This document shows, piece by piece, positions 9,607-22,540 of a stretch of DNA of 64,000 nt. The stretch is from Morinoia aosen. Taxonomy: Eukaryota > Arthropoda > Malacostraca > Amphipoda > Talitridae. The position numbers and the translations under genes are program-made. How positions within the stretch are numbered: position 1 is the first letter of the stretch; each line of letters starts with the position of its first letter. The notes beneath the pieces were generated by a model. That model was not told the DNA's origin. It saw only the letters and a list, made by a program, of their open reading frames with translations, and did not search any database. The stretch spans positions 28,638,355-28,702,354 of the forward strand of contig CM059571.1 in the NCBI GenBank assembly GCA_030386875.1, given 5' to 3'.

Positions 9607-12600
9607 AATTCCTTCGTAGTGTTTCTAGACGCATAGGATCTTGTGTGACAACACATCTGAAGAGTGCATCGAACAGCGTTCTTGCTTAACACGTTTCTTG
9701 CGAAGAACCCACCGGTGGTCATTGAATAGATTTTCATAATGCTGCTGATCGACTTGCGGTCAATAACTCAATTTTTCTTAACAGTTAATTAAAGCTAAAT
9801 AAAGGCAAAACCTGGTTAATGTTTCCGCTGTGCACCCGTCAGGTGAATTGTTATTATTGGTAATTACTGAATTGTTAATTACTCGGTTACATCAAATACA
9901 TGTTTTTGGTATAGTTTTTTATCCCTGCGTGAAACAAAGCAAATTATATATTAGTTGGCCCTTAATACTATTTGTATTAACTAAAATGTACCACCATTGA
10001 CAACTTGGCAACGTGGATGACGTTTCATGCCCCACCCCAAATGGTCATTTCATTCTGGTCGAACTATAGCGAAGAACTTGAGGTTTGATTACCGATATCG
10101 AATGTACCCATGTCAATGAAAAAAGAACTATTCATTTATCGGGGTGGGTTATTTAATGAGAATTTGAAGTGATTTGCATGGATTTGATATTGAGTGCAAT
10201 CTTTTTCCAGCATCAAATTGAACGAATAATTCTATTATCTTGGTAGAGTGGTTTAACCTTGCAAAGTTTCGGTTTTATTTCTTCACCTAAATGTGTGAAA
10301 CAAAATTCAATGATTTTCAATTCAATTAACTGATTTAAGTGCTGTTGATTGTATATGGAATACAATTTTGATGTTTTTTTCAAGGAATATCGAATTTTGT
10401 AAAACTATAGGATATAGTTGTAATAAATATGACTTTTTTAGTCCTGAGTTTTGTTTCGTGGATTTCACATTAAATTTATTAACATAACAATACTTTCTAC
10501 GGAAACTTAAACCTATTCATTGGGATGAAATTAATTTTTTTCGTAAATTCATTTTTATTCCAAGTTTAAATGCAAGTCAGCAAATTCTTAGCGTGTGTTA
10601 AATGTTGGTTTTAGGAACCGTAAAGTTCCGCTAGGTGGGTCGGTATGACTTTTAGAAGGTTATTGCCGATGTTAGCCTGCTCCCCAAATGTAGACATTGA
10701 TAGAAGCAAGGACTCGTTAGATGGCGTGTGAAAAGAGTTAACAGCAAAAATCACGTCTACGTACAAATAAAACTCATTGTTCAGCCGGAAATGTGGTCGG
10801 AACACATCACTGTTGTTACCAATCCTTTTGGATTATTGAACGTTGTAGCGGCAAGGCAAGTTTATATTTCTAAATTTGGAGGCATTTCTCGTGACTTTCT
10901 TACTTTCTCCACACGTTAACTCTTTAAGATTAAGAATCACATTTTGCTATGACCAGAAACCGACGTCTCGAAGTTTAAGGAATTACCTTTACTATGCATT
11001 CTTAATTTAAGACTGGACGTTGGCGCGTAAACGTTAATAGTTACGTGCTCAAGCAAACACCAACTTTGTAGCGCTAGCTGAGTCTTCAACGAGCTTGTTT
11101 CATTCGTGGTTCGTGCGAGTCGTGAGTTTAACTCTTAATTTGCCTCTCAAAGTTCAAACAGTTTAAGAAGTTTTGAGGAATAAATGTCGTCAGTGCCCTG
11201 AAATATCAGTGAAACTGTATTAGCGTGTTTTTTCTGCATAAGCAGGTGCTTACTTCTTTTTTTAAATTAAAAAATGTTTCGTTAAAAATGTATGCTAAGC
11301 AAGACAAATCTTCGACACCATAAAAAGTTTAAAAAATATCTAGCAAATTATTACTCAAACCTATCAGCAAATCAATGTGCGTATGAAAAACTGGCTCAAT
11401 TTGAATGAAAAAGGTATTCAATATGTTGCACCCCATGAAGGTTAAACGGAGTACAAATCAAAAGAAAACTGCGCGTACGAGGCTTCTGGAATCTCTAAAA
11501 ACATAGGTACATGAATGCTATAAATTTACCTAATTTTACCACTCAATTCAAGAAATATTTCCCTACTAGTTAAATTACCTGAAAATTTTGTCAATTTCCC
11601 TAAAATGGAAGCACTAGCCTTCTTGGCACTGCAGTAGCCGTCAGGAGGCAAAGGGTTAATTAAGAAACAGAAATGTTGGTACAATTTAAGAATTTACTAG
11701 TGGACGATGAGAGGTGTACGGAGAAGAGGGAAGAGCACGCGCGGGGGACCCGCGACGTACAACCAAGAGAAAGTTCAACCACAAGACAACAAGACTGCAA
11801 GCTTCGCTTGAGGCACCTTAGAACAAGCTATATTATTAAATAGTCAATCCTCAATTTATCATAGGTTGGTGCTGTTGAACAACGAGTCCACACTAGTATA
11901 CGAACCCACGACAGTAATCCCTGAAACTGAATCCAGAGATCAATCCCGAATAAATTTGGCCTTCACGAATGTTGAGATCTGTAGTCTCACCACCAGTACT
12001 GGGAAGCTGATAAAAACTCTACCATGTCCGTCGTCTGACTCTCTACCGTCTCGCCTCCGCGCTCTCTGTCTCACGTCCACATCTTATGACTTCACTTCTT
12101 GCTGTGTCTCTTTATGAGACTCAAAAAAAGGCAAGAAGACGATGAAGGGAAAGTCATGAGGGGCCTCTGAGTAATCTCTTTGACCTGCTGACCAAGTAAT
12201 TATTCTTGTCCACTATGGTTTTTGACAATTGCTATACTTAAATTTGAATTGTTCTAAGGGAAAAGGACGCTTATTTCTAAACAGGTGATAATGTAGCTAT
12301 AGTTTTTTTGGGGAGGCCTTTGTTGCTCGTACCTTGAGCTCTGAGCGAGGGTGTGGTTTGTATTTTATGACCCATGGCATAAAGCACAATCTTAAGTTCT
12401 GGCGCTCGCTCATAAATGTATACTGGGAGTAGTTTTTGTTACATATCATACATGTAACTTTCCTACATCGTACCTACAAGAAAAACGCTACGAGGAAAAG
12501 TGCGTCTAGCCAATCACTTCCATTCTAATGCCTCAGAATGAACCGTCTTCGTATGAGAGATGTGTTTTCGTGGAAAAATGAAGCATATGCGTAACTCTAT

Positions 12601-14629
12601 GATCCGTCTCACGATTCGTCTCGAATGACTGTTGTATCATCACCAGGCATTGTTTGAATGCCTTGCCCTACCCTCACTCTTACCGTCTCCACCACTACGT
12701 CTTTGAGGGTCTGAGGACATCCGAACAGCCTTTGTAACCAAATTCTCCTTCCTTTTCTAAGAATATATTTATATGTCCTTGCAATTTAGTCATCTAGGAT
12801 CTTATTCATTGCATGTAGTTTAACTATGGAAGCCAGTTTCTAATTAATTAACCAAGATTATGGGATTTTCCATCAACCAGTCAACTCTATCATTCTCGTA
12901 CGTAACGTGTCTGTTCTTAAACGTAACACCTTGAAGCTTGAGAGCTAACGAACTTCGACAGTGAGGGTCCCGCAACCCAACAGTGAGTCTAACGCAGTCA
13001 AGCGCGTTCGCTCATAGAGCTTAGCACTGGAGATTTGTCGTGAAGGATCGAACTGGTCGCAAATCCTGGTGTTTCTTTTTCGCGGCTCATTGCCGTGGCG
13101 ATGAATCCACTTTTCTGCCAAATGACTATTAAAAGTGCAAACGTACGGAAATCATCGTTATGTATCAGAAGATCTATCTTGCCTCGATCATTATTCTTAA
13201 CTTCAACTTAATTAAAGTAACCAACCTCCTCGCACATCTTGCCGACCTCAAAAACTGGATTCCTAAGATAAGTCTGCATTATTATTACGTCTAATCAGCA
13301 TATCCCTGTCATTAGTACAGTGATGTAAAGATATCAGAGTTAAAGGTAAAATATTTAATCTTTCGTGTCTTTAATTCCCTTTCTAAGTTAGAAAGAGTGA
13401 GACTATAGATTAAAAAGAATGAGACGAAGATCGTTAATAACAATGATGATATTGAATGTTCACGTATGAATAATAGCCTAGAAAATACGATTCTGAAAAT
13501 GCACTCGTCGTCCGCTTACCGAAGATAATTAATTGATTATGATAACTGAAGTTAATCATTTAATAAGCAATGATTCATTTGCCTGTTAAGTGGGACGTTC
13601 GAACATCCTTGAGACCGTGGGACATGAAAGAATTTAGGGCTCAACCGCAGCTCACACAAGTTGTGGACTCGAGTAATATCTGGCTCAAAGCCTGCTCAAG
13701 TTAAATTTTATGCAAACTACATTTGTGTTACATGTTGGTTGATTTACAGTAATGGAGTCTAGCTTCATAGTGAGTTTTATTTTTTATTTATTTTTAAATT
13801 AATTTTTGGTGTCATATTAAAATTTGTTTGCAAAAGAGACGTGGGGGTATTCTCAATGAAATGAATATTTAGAATTGACAAGCTTGTGCTGAATTTGTGC
13901 ACGGAAATCTATTTCAAATTATCCTATTGTTGTGTATGAACCTCCATGATGTTAATCAGTGAATACCGAGCCGCTCGAATAGAATTGATGATATATTGCA
14001 ACATTAGCGGAAGAATGACATCATTGTTGGTGTCCTTAACAGTTTTTAGCATTAATGACTTTTCCAAGCCTTATTAGGATCTTCTACATTAATATTTATA
14101 TATGCCTATGACGTAATTTTGGTACATTATTGTGTAGGAACAAATGCCAGCCATATTTGCAACTTAAAAACAAATAATTTTTTTCCAAATATGACCAACT
14201 CAAAAATTGAGCTTAATCGTTCATGAATAGATAAAAAATCTAAAACCGTTGATTCAACGTGTCTCATATTCAACGGACAAATGAGCTTCAAATCTTTCTT
14301 CATTATTGCATGAATTGATTTTCATTCGTGAATCTGCGATGGCATGTTGAACTTTGAGAATGATTGAGAATGATTTCTACCAAATTTGTAATGCTTCAAT
14401 GTGAGTGCGAACTGTTTAATTATCCCATGGTAAACGGTTGATAATTAAATCATAGTATTTGAGTGCACTATACTTCAATTATTGTTTAAAGCTATTGTCT
14501 TCATTTCGGGTAGAGAATTATTTAATATTTTTTGATCGTGCAGAATTTCAACTGCAAAAATGGCGTCTAAGTCCTATGTAGTTTGGTGGTCTTCTCACAA
14601 CCTAAGGGTTAGGGAGAATTCGCGTAATA
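9607..14629. other. no gene seen; AT-rich
   Basis: About 5 kb without a recognisable gene. A moderately GC-richer, restriction-site-rich patch at 11674-12130 starts TGTTGG and could be part of an old LTR, but its ends cannot be proven. A weak TTAA-bounded inverted similarity (near 11131 and 11640-11657, TTGCCTC / GAGGCAAAGGGTTAA) may be a decayed small transposon. The rest is unassigned. Confidence 0.4.
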
Positions 14630-14633
14630 TTAA

Positions 14634-15410
14634 CCCCTTCCCCAACAATTTTTTTCGTAAAAATGTTTCTTTTTCAGACTAACTTTTTTATTTTGGTTTT
14701 ATATAGTATTTTTAATACTGGTTATGAAAACAGTTTGTAATTATTTTTTCTCTCCATTTTTGTGGTAAACTATTTATTTTGAAAATACCTTTGTCGACCA
14801 AAACGAGTCAACTCGTCTTCCTATAAACCATGTTTTCTCAATTTTTCTCAAAATTTTATTACCAAATGTAAAGAAACATAAAACCTATTTTATTTTTTTA
14901 TTACAATATTATTGTATACCAAATATTTAGCAGTATTTATAATATGCATGATAAATCAAGTTCCTTTTCCCGGCATTTTATTATGAACAAAATCAATTGA
15001 AAACTTTAAGTTGTTAGCAAAAATATAAAACAAATGAATTTTATTTCTACATATAAAAGAACAGTATTTCCTCAGAAAGTTTCTAGATGAAATTATTTTG
15101 AATGGTACTTTTCTAAATGAATGCAAATGGGAACGCAAACAACACACATCCGACGACAATGGCGGTCGGAGCAAGTCTAGTAACAATGTCCTTGAAATCC
15201 CACAGCTCTACCCTATCGCCTGTGCCAAGCGAACGATTTGGCGAGAATACTCGTTTCACACGTAGAATGGCTTACAAAGGCTTAAAATCGACGGGTATAT
15301 ACGTGTGTAGCTGGTTTTTGAAGGTAAAGTTTTAGACGAGTATACTCGTCGACGGCTGAAAAACGAACATTTTGTGAAAACGTGTTTACTCGTTTCTACC
15401 TGGGAAGGGG
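14634..15410. mobile_element. TTAA-flanked MITE (piggyBac-like ends), 777 bp
   Basis: TTAA at 14630-14633 and 15411-15414 bounds perfect short inverted ends: CCCCTTCCC inward from the left and GGGAAGGGG at the right. The interior has the near-palindrome ACGAGTATACTCGT (15338-15351) and related CGAGTCAACTCGTC blocks, but no transposase. TTAA duplication and CCC-starting termini are known traits of the piggyBac superfamily, so this is most likely a non-autonomous member. Confidence 0.72.
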
Positions 15411-15414
15411 TTAA

Positions 15415-17982
15415 GGATGTGTAGATTAAATTGTTTAAATGTGAGTAAAATAATTTAAATCTTACATTCCTCAAGTTATTTGGCTGCTTTGTATAGGACT
15501 TATGTCTTTGCAGGAAAGATACTTTGCACTTTATATCATGCGGTGTTCATAGAATGCATCATCGAATTTAATAATTAGCAAAGAAAATATGTGGGAATAA
15601 AATGCGCATAAAATGCTACACTTGTGACGAACCATTTTTATGCCGCCATTGATACGGACTGGTTGGTTTTAAAGAACTCCGATTTGCATTTACATTATCA
15701 GAAGACTCCATATTCTTAATAAACACACGAAAATCTACAAACTGAAGAGCTTTTCCAGTCACAAGATACTGATTGGGACTCGTAAAGTATTGCTGTTGGC
15801 ACTATGGAGGTTTAATAATCTCATGATCAAAGGGATTTAATTATTATTTTCAATAATTTGTGCCCAAGTGCGAATGGCCTGATATTTTCTGTGGAACAAG
15901 GCTAGCTTGTTTTTCTGTTTTTAGAATTATTTTACCAGTGTGGTCTGTAGAGCATCAAAATCAACAGATGAGCTTCAAAGAAGCGTTATACAGCAATCGA
16001 TTTTTTTTTGCGTAACAGATATCTATTATATTTGAAGTGTCTCCTCCATGCTTTTAGTACGTAAATAAACGTAGGGGTTCTTTGAAAATTATGACGTGGA
16101 AGTCATTGATAGGATGCTCATGTATGTATGTGTGGAAGATACGACGTGTAAAAAAATGCAAAGAAGTAACAGAGCTTACACTTGCATTGGATTTTTATTG
16201 TCTTGCTGAGTTAGGTAGTAAAAATTCTGGTGTGTCTGATATAGCTTTGTGAAAAAAATATACAAATGACGTGACGACTCGCGGGTGATGATACGAATAA
16301 AACCTGATTTAAGAGTAGGAAAATATGATATAAACCATTGCCAGTAACACCAAGAAAATTATTAAATTTGACAGGTAGTGATTTTATAACTTATAACGGT
16401 AACGTACGTTGGTCATTTTTTCAACTCTGGGCCGTAGCGAGTGATTGATGTACGTATAAGAAAGGAATCTCGGGAGCTAAACAAATACATCCATCTAATA
16501 GGATCAGAGTTGATCAACGCGTTGTGTAACTATATGCGCCAATTTTCCTCTGAATATTGTCAGGATTCGGATGGGTACTAGCGTGGTGATTTATCTGTAA
16601 CGTTAATCTATGAAGTGTCCTTGAGCACCCTTTCATTCGTTTTGGTGTTGTTGTATTTGATCTAGTACCTACTATACACTGCGGTTCGACAGGATTGGTG
16701 TTTTGTGCTCTTCATAAGTATTTTCATTGGTTAGCATCGGCGTGTATATTATTTTACAAACACTACAGGAATGGAGTTCATTAGCAAAAAGAATGCTTCA
16801 CTGTCATGAGTTGCGTTCGCTTGGAGTTTTATCGTTTATTCTTTCTCCTCACGTGATCCCTTGATTGATATACTGTAAGAAATGAATTTAATGAATATCG
16901 ATTTTAACATAAATCATATATCAGCGACTAAGTGAGTCCAGCATATCCAATTTATTTTGTTGTCGTTACGTGTGATCCCTGAATTTGTTCATTGATTTTG
17001 TCTACTTACAAAGGGTCTTCCATAAATCTGCGGTTATTTAAAATCTTCCGCTCCCTTACCCTCTACCAGCCAAAGACTGTGGTTAGTATCCGGGTCGCTA
17101 ACAGCCGATAGTGCCAGTGCCTTTGATTGCTGGTAGGAATTTTGTTCCTTCTAGTTTACAGCCGTAGTTGACATGTGTGTGCTGGTTTCTACGTGTTCTC
17201 TGTACTCACAAGGATATGCGAAAATTTGTGCAATTAAATTTGTAGGCATAGCTAGTATTAATGAATATGCACATATTTTTTTCTGTTGGGAAACGATGGA
17301 CGGCAAATACTTCATCACGATTGCATTCCAATTAATATATATATGCATGGAATCTCGTGAAAATGAGATTGGAAGTGAACACCTTCAATAATGAAATTAA
17401 ATTAATTTCACGAATTGAAGTGTGTCTGATAAGTGCTGATGTCAGGTAAGAAGTTTGTTTTTTTGCCGTATTTTCGACTGCAATGAAGCGATAATTGCCC
17501 CTTCATATAACATTTTCCGTGAATGAATTCATTTACATGTGTGTATTTCCGTGTTGTTTGATCGTTGCCGAATTGTTTAAGCAAGTGGTGGCGTAAAGTC
17601 GAATAACTTGGTTGGACTCGCGTTGTAAAGTTGTATCTTTAGGTAAATCCCCCGATTTAATGTCAACAACTTTTGCGAGTTCATGTTTTTCGCATTGACT
17701 AATCCACCGACCGATACCTTCGAATCAAAACGAGGTTGTCGGATGTTGACTGAGTACCAATGGGTAATTTTTGTTGCATTTCGCTAATTATTCTCGCGCA
17801 CTAACTTCTTCCCAATTACGACGGAACTTCTGAGGCGAAATAAGAAAACTTTAGGGCGAGAAAATTATATGGACAATGATAGGTGCGCTGTGTCTTGTGT
17901 ACGAAAAGGTGGCACAGCTAGGCTTGAGGAATTACTGTTCCAATCTTTAACTCGATCTTCAACAAACAATCTTTAACAATCT
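15415..17982. other. no gene seen; AT-rich
   Basis: About 2.6 kb of AT-rich sequence with only short shadow frames; nothing I can support. Confidence 0.45.
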
Positions 17983-17986
17983 TTAA

Positions 17987-19166
17987 GGACACTGTCTAGG
18001 TAGAAATCAGGTTATGTGTTGATTTTCTGTTTATATATGCATCTTATAGAGAATTTTCTTGCACTTCCATTGGTACTTTTCTTTTTCGTCTACTCCGAAT
18101 AGTGCGCCCACCAGAGGGGGGGAAAGCGATGGGGGTGGAGTGACCTTGAACCCTCCCCCCTCATTATTGGGAGTCAATTGAGCGTTTCTCTGCGGGAATG
18201 GCATTATAGTTCGTTAATGGGCTACTCAAAGTGCTTCCATTATTCAAACAAAACATTCTAACGCTGAATAAACATTTTTTTTATAATTTTTGACAATTTC
18301 AGAATTTAGTTGTCCTGCCGTATCCATGATACCGCAGCTTTCATTCATAGCTCGATAACAGCTGCAGTATCATAGCTACAGCTATGGCGAGCACACCAAT
18401 CCAAAGGGCTTGAAAAGAGCTATAAAACAAAGGAGTTGACTTGACAAATAAACGTATTTTGGTCGAAAAAAATGAAAAATTAAAAAAATTAATTGTTTTC
18501 ATGAATTACACCTATTCTCTTTTGTTGTATATTTTTTCTCAGAGTTACAGAGCTACAGCAATGTAAATTATATCAATCGAAAGGGCTTGAATAGAGCTAC
18601 AAACGCTCAAGAGTTCATTGTAGAAAACCCTGTAGTTCAAAAGATAAAAATAAAAACAATTTTTTTTTGTGAAAAAACTCGTTTTTATGGAAACTTGATA
18701 ATTGGTTTCTCAAATGCTACTACTTCCACAATTTTAGAGCTACGAGAATGGTTTATATACCATTCGATAGGGCTCAGCAAGGTGTATCCTGGCGCAATAG
18801 CATTTTTTGATAAGTTAATTATTTTGAAAATTACACGAGATGAAAAAAAAATGAAAAAAAGTTCATTTTTTTTTCAAAATCCACAGAAAAAAAATTATCG
18901 AAATTCCTTATTGCGAGTGGTTATATAGACATCTAAGCAATCTAAAAACGAAGTACTGGTTCTGTAACTTCAAAATTGTAGAAGTAGTAGGATTTTAAAA
19001 AAACCCTATTTTATCATATTTTTTCGAAAATAAAAAAAAATCCAGTGCAGATACAAAAATTTTGTCGAAATAACAAATGATATTTGGATCATTTCACACC
19101 TACTGTGAAAATTTCAGAGAAATCCATCTATAAACAACGGACTTTTTTTTTACCTAGACGGTGTCC
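17987..19166 (+). mobile_element. TTAA-flanked MITE, copy A, 1180 bp
   Basis: Flanked by TTAA at 17983-17986 and 19167-19170. The ends are inverted: GGACACTGTCTAGGTA at the left; ACCTAGACGGTGTCC at the right. The interior is built of at least three related modules of about 165-190 bp (near 18384, 18549 and 18738), each with GAGCTAC and a motif like TCGAAAGGGCTTGAA followed by oligo-A/T runs. A 113-codon frame at 18587-18928 spans these modules but has no transposase motif, so I treat it as non-coding. A second copy lies inverted at 20961-22121. Confidence 0.8.
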
Positions 19167-19170
19167 TTAA

Positions 19171-20041
19171 CAAACCTGTCGGGGCCCAAACCTCACTCCA
19201 GCCGCCGTAGGGGACAATTGGTCTAACCTATATGCGTTTCGTTCACTTTACGATATTTTATTATTACTGGGCTGACGAGGCCTAACGATGGAGGTTTATC
19301 GCACATACAAGAGACTTGCAAAAAATAGGTTTCCGTGTAGTAACGTAATTCAATAATGGAATCAACGAGTAGAAAACTTTCAGTATACTGGACATGAGGT
19401 GCGTACGCTGACCAGATACATAAAATGTACTTCTTGAATCAACGGCGAACATCAAATAAAATATATAGAGGGTCGAAATTTTCCCTCCATGGGTGAAAAA
19501 TATTGAAAATTTGGAATGCCTAGATAGGAAATCCTATAATGGTGATATCTCTCTATGTGATACATTCATGTATTTGAATAAGTAAATGTATTCTGTTTTG
19601 TTCAGGTTGCCTCGAACAACCTAAATAATTCCTACGTTATGCGATTGATACGTGTAATAATGTTGAATAAATTTAACGTGAACGTGTTTTATATACGAAT
19701 TCCGAGGCTGAAATAATGTGTTTAGGAACTTTTAAAATGTGTGCAAGCGTTTTTTGGGTAACACGCACGGATTGCAAAATTGAAATTAGCGTGAATACTA
19801 TATTATAATAATTTATTGTACGCTTTAAGATGAAAGAAGTACACGAAAATGCGGACGGGACAAGTGCAGAAACAAGCGTGAATGGTCAGGAAGTCATTTC
19901 TTTCGAAATTAGTGATGGAATGCTAAAGTAAATCATACGTTGGAATATTAAAAAAGTGCAGCTATTAATTTGTTTTAGGCATTAAAAGGAAATTGTATTT
20001 TACAGCTTTTGTAGAAGGTGGACAAATGTTTTATATTGTAT
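19171..20041. other. spacer between the inverted MITE copies; no gene seen
   Basis: AT-rich sequence, unrelated to the flanking MITE copies. The SINE follows at 20042. Confidence 0.4.
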
Positions 20042-20340
20042 TTACCAAGCCTTTTTCTCTTCTTAGTAGAGATTGGCTGAGTATCAATTGGTATGATACT
20101 TTACAGGGGATGTAAATGATAGAAGTTCTCCAGGCCCCTAGTCACGCATGAGCTTTAAGGCCTTATTTTCCTCTCGTTTATTGCCCAGGTGACATTCTTT
20201 GATGACAGTGACCACAATGCAGGCAACGACCCTCATTTGCCGCGTCAGCGTTTTTCACACCAACTGCTGCGGACAGGACTCGAACCCGTGCAGGAAGCAT
20301 AGAACGCAAGCGCTCTGTACACTCCGCCACTGGAAGGACC
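20042..20340 (-). repeat. tRNA-derived SINE, copy 1
   Basis: On the minus strand the head reads as a tRNA-like pol III promoter: box A TGGCGGAGTGT (complement of 20319-20329) and a perfect box B GGTTCGAGTCC (complement of 20277-20287), about 30 bp apart. A body of about 220 bp follows. The whole unit recurs at 47652-47952 with roughly 80-85 percent similarity by eye, head and body in the same order. That marks a dispersed SINE family rather than a tRNA gene. The cloverleaf is not intact enough for a working tRNA. Confidence 0.78.
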
Positions 20341-20960
20341 ATTATATTTACCCTGCGGAAAGAAAATTTAGTAGTATAACACGGCATAAGCGCGCAAAAA
20401 CAACGAAAACGTAGATGCAGAATGATACAGAAAAAAGGATTGCCATGCTTATGGAATCTGGAGACTTGGAGCTAGAAATTCTTCAGTTGCCACGTCACAC
20501 CAGCGGCAGTGGAGAGGGGAGCTTGTCACGGACGCATCAGTAAAGGTTTGTGGGCAAAAAAGAAAGAGATGACTAAATCAAGAATGTTTTCGAATTAAGA
20601 TGGTAGGTTGGAAAGTTCATGACTAAGAAGGATTTTAATGCGTACTTTAATTAAATGCCATGAAAGTTAAGTAATCGAACGTGAAAAGGAGGATGGGGTC
20701 GATTAGGGGGAACTCGTTTTCAGCCACCTCCCCGCGGTGAGTCCTGGCAATTGTTTATTACTTATTTTATCAATAAGGAGTTTAAATATATGCAATAAAC
20801 AAGCAGAGAGCTGTAATTATTAATCTAATGGTCATAGCTCGAAAAATAAATTGGTAGCACGAATTACGAAAAGTAATAATTTTATTGTCACTTAAGTGTT
20901 GTTGAGGAGGTAGAAGAAGTTGTCATAGCTTCACGAAATTTCTTCAGTAACTTCTCTTCT

Positions 20961-22121
20961 AGACACCGTCTGGGTAAAAAAGTCCGTCATTTATGTATGG
21001 ATTTCTCTGAAATTTTCACAGTAGGTGGGAAATGATGCAAAGATCATTTATTATTTCGACAAAATGTTTGTATCTGCACTAGATTTTTTTTATTTCCGAA
21101 AAATATGATAAAATAGTTTTTTTTAAATCTATCTTCGTCTACAATTTTGAAGTGACAGAACCAGTACTTCATTTTTAGATTGCTTATATGTCTATATAAC
21201 CATACGCAATAGGTAATTTCGATAACTTCTTTTTGTGGATTTTGGGAATTAAAAAAATGACCTTTTTTCATTTTTTTTCATGGCGTGTAATTTTCAAAAT
21301 GATAAATGTATCAAAAAATTATATTGCGTATCGATACACCTTTCTAAGCCCTATCGAATGGTATACAAACCATTCTTGTAGCTCTAAAATAATGGAGAAA
21401 GATACATTTGAGAAACCAATTATCAAGTTTCCATAAAAACGTGTTTTTCACAAAAAAAATTCTTCTTATCATTTGAACTACCGGGTTTTTTACAATGAAC
21501 TCTAAAGATTTTGTAGCTCTTTTCAAGCCCTTTCGAATGATATAATTTACATTGCTGTAGCTCTGGAACTCTCGGAAAAATATACATCAAAAAACCATAC
21601 GTGTAATTCATCAAAACAACTTTTTTTTTTACTTGTTATTTTTTTTCGAACAAAATACGTTTTTTTTCAAGTCAACTCCTCTGTTTCGTAGCTCTTTTCA
21701 AGCCCTTTGGATTGGTGTGCTCGCCATAGCCATAGCTATGATACTGCAGCTGCCATCGAGCTATGCATGAAAGCTGCGGTATCGTAGATAAGGCAGAACA
21801 GCTAAATTCTGAAATTGTCAAAAATTATAAAAAATATTTACTCAGCGTTAGAATGTTTCGTTTGAATAATGGAAGCACTTTGGGTAGCCCATGAACGAAC
21901 TATATTGCCATTCCCGCAGAGAAACACGCTCAATTGACACCCAATAATGAGGGGGGGGGAGGGTTCATGGTCACGCCACCCTCATCGCTTTCCCCCCTCT
22001 GGTGGGCGTATCATTCGGAGTAGACGTAAGCGGAAAGTACCAATGGAAGCGCAAGAAAATTCTCAATACGATACATATGAAAACAGAAAATCAACACTTA
22101 TTCCGATTCAGACGATGTCCT
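20961..22121 (-). mobile_element. TTAA-type MITE, copy B (inverted relative to copy A)
   Basis: Reverse complement of 17987-19166 over its full length, with scattered differences. Its right end is followed by TTAA (22122-22125); its left flank is TTCT where TTAA is expected, a decayed site. The left end reads AGACACCGTCTGGG and the right GACGATGTCC. Both copies carry the repeated GAGCTAC/TTCAAGCCCTTTCGAATG modules. The copies are head-to-head arms 1.8 kb apart. Confidence 0.8.
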
Positions 22122-22184
22122 TAACAAATAGAAAGTCCATACAAACTAGCCTGTAAGATAATTTAGTCGTGTAATATTTGTAAT

Positions 22185-22440
22185 TATTTTATATAAGTAG
22201 TAATCAAACTACCAGTTAGAGCACAACTCACCACAATTACCTTATAATGAAAATAAAGTACCACAAAATTTTTATAGAATAGCTATTCATTGACGAATTT
22301 TTACTTTTTATAAGCAAAAATGAATTACACAAACGACTAAGTCACTTCAAAATACAAATTTCAATTTTCTGAATTCACCCGTATTGTAACATATGAAATT
22401 AATTTTGCTCAATTCGGGAGCATTTTAGAAAACCATGTTT
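22185..22440 (+). repeat. Polinton left terminal inverted repeat
   Basis: Reads as the reverse complement of 38641-38895, for example CATATGAAATTAATTTTGCT against AGCAAAATTAATTTCATATG, with scattered differences. Outward of 22185 the two ends lose similarity, so the true outer tip is eroded or replaced. Confidence 0.82.
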
Positions 22441-22540
22441 TTTAGGAATGTATAATTTATCAAAGTTTCAAAAACAAATATATAATTTCAATATAACGTT
22501 TAAAATATGTAATAAACTATTCACAATACTTGAATCTCTG

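Noticed and set aside
11131-11657. Possible TTAA element with TTGCCTC / GAGGCAAAGGGTTAA ends
   Set aside because: The two ends need a gap to align and no inner similarity follows.
11674-12982. Possible solo LTR with TGTTGG...CCAACA ends
   Set aside because: The flanks (GAAA and GTGA) do not form a target duplication and no second copy exists in the window; the short matching ends may be chance.
18587-18928. 113-codon frame inside MITE copy A as a possible transposase
   Set aside because: It runs through repeated A/T-rich modules, has no DDE or DNA-binding motif, and is not kept as an equivalent frame in copy B.
20277-20340. Possible tRNA gene (boxes A and B)
   Set aside because: The same head plus a 220-bp body recurs at 47652-47952, and the cloverleaf stems do not pair well, so it is a SINE.
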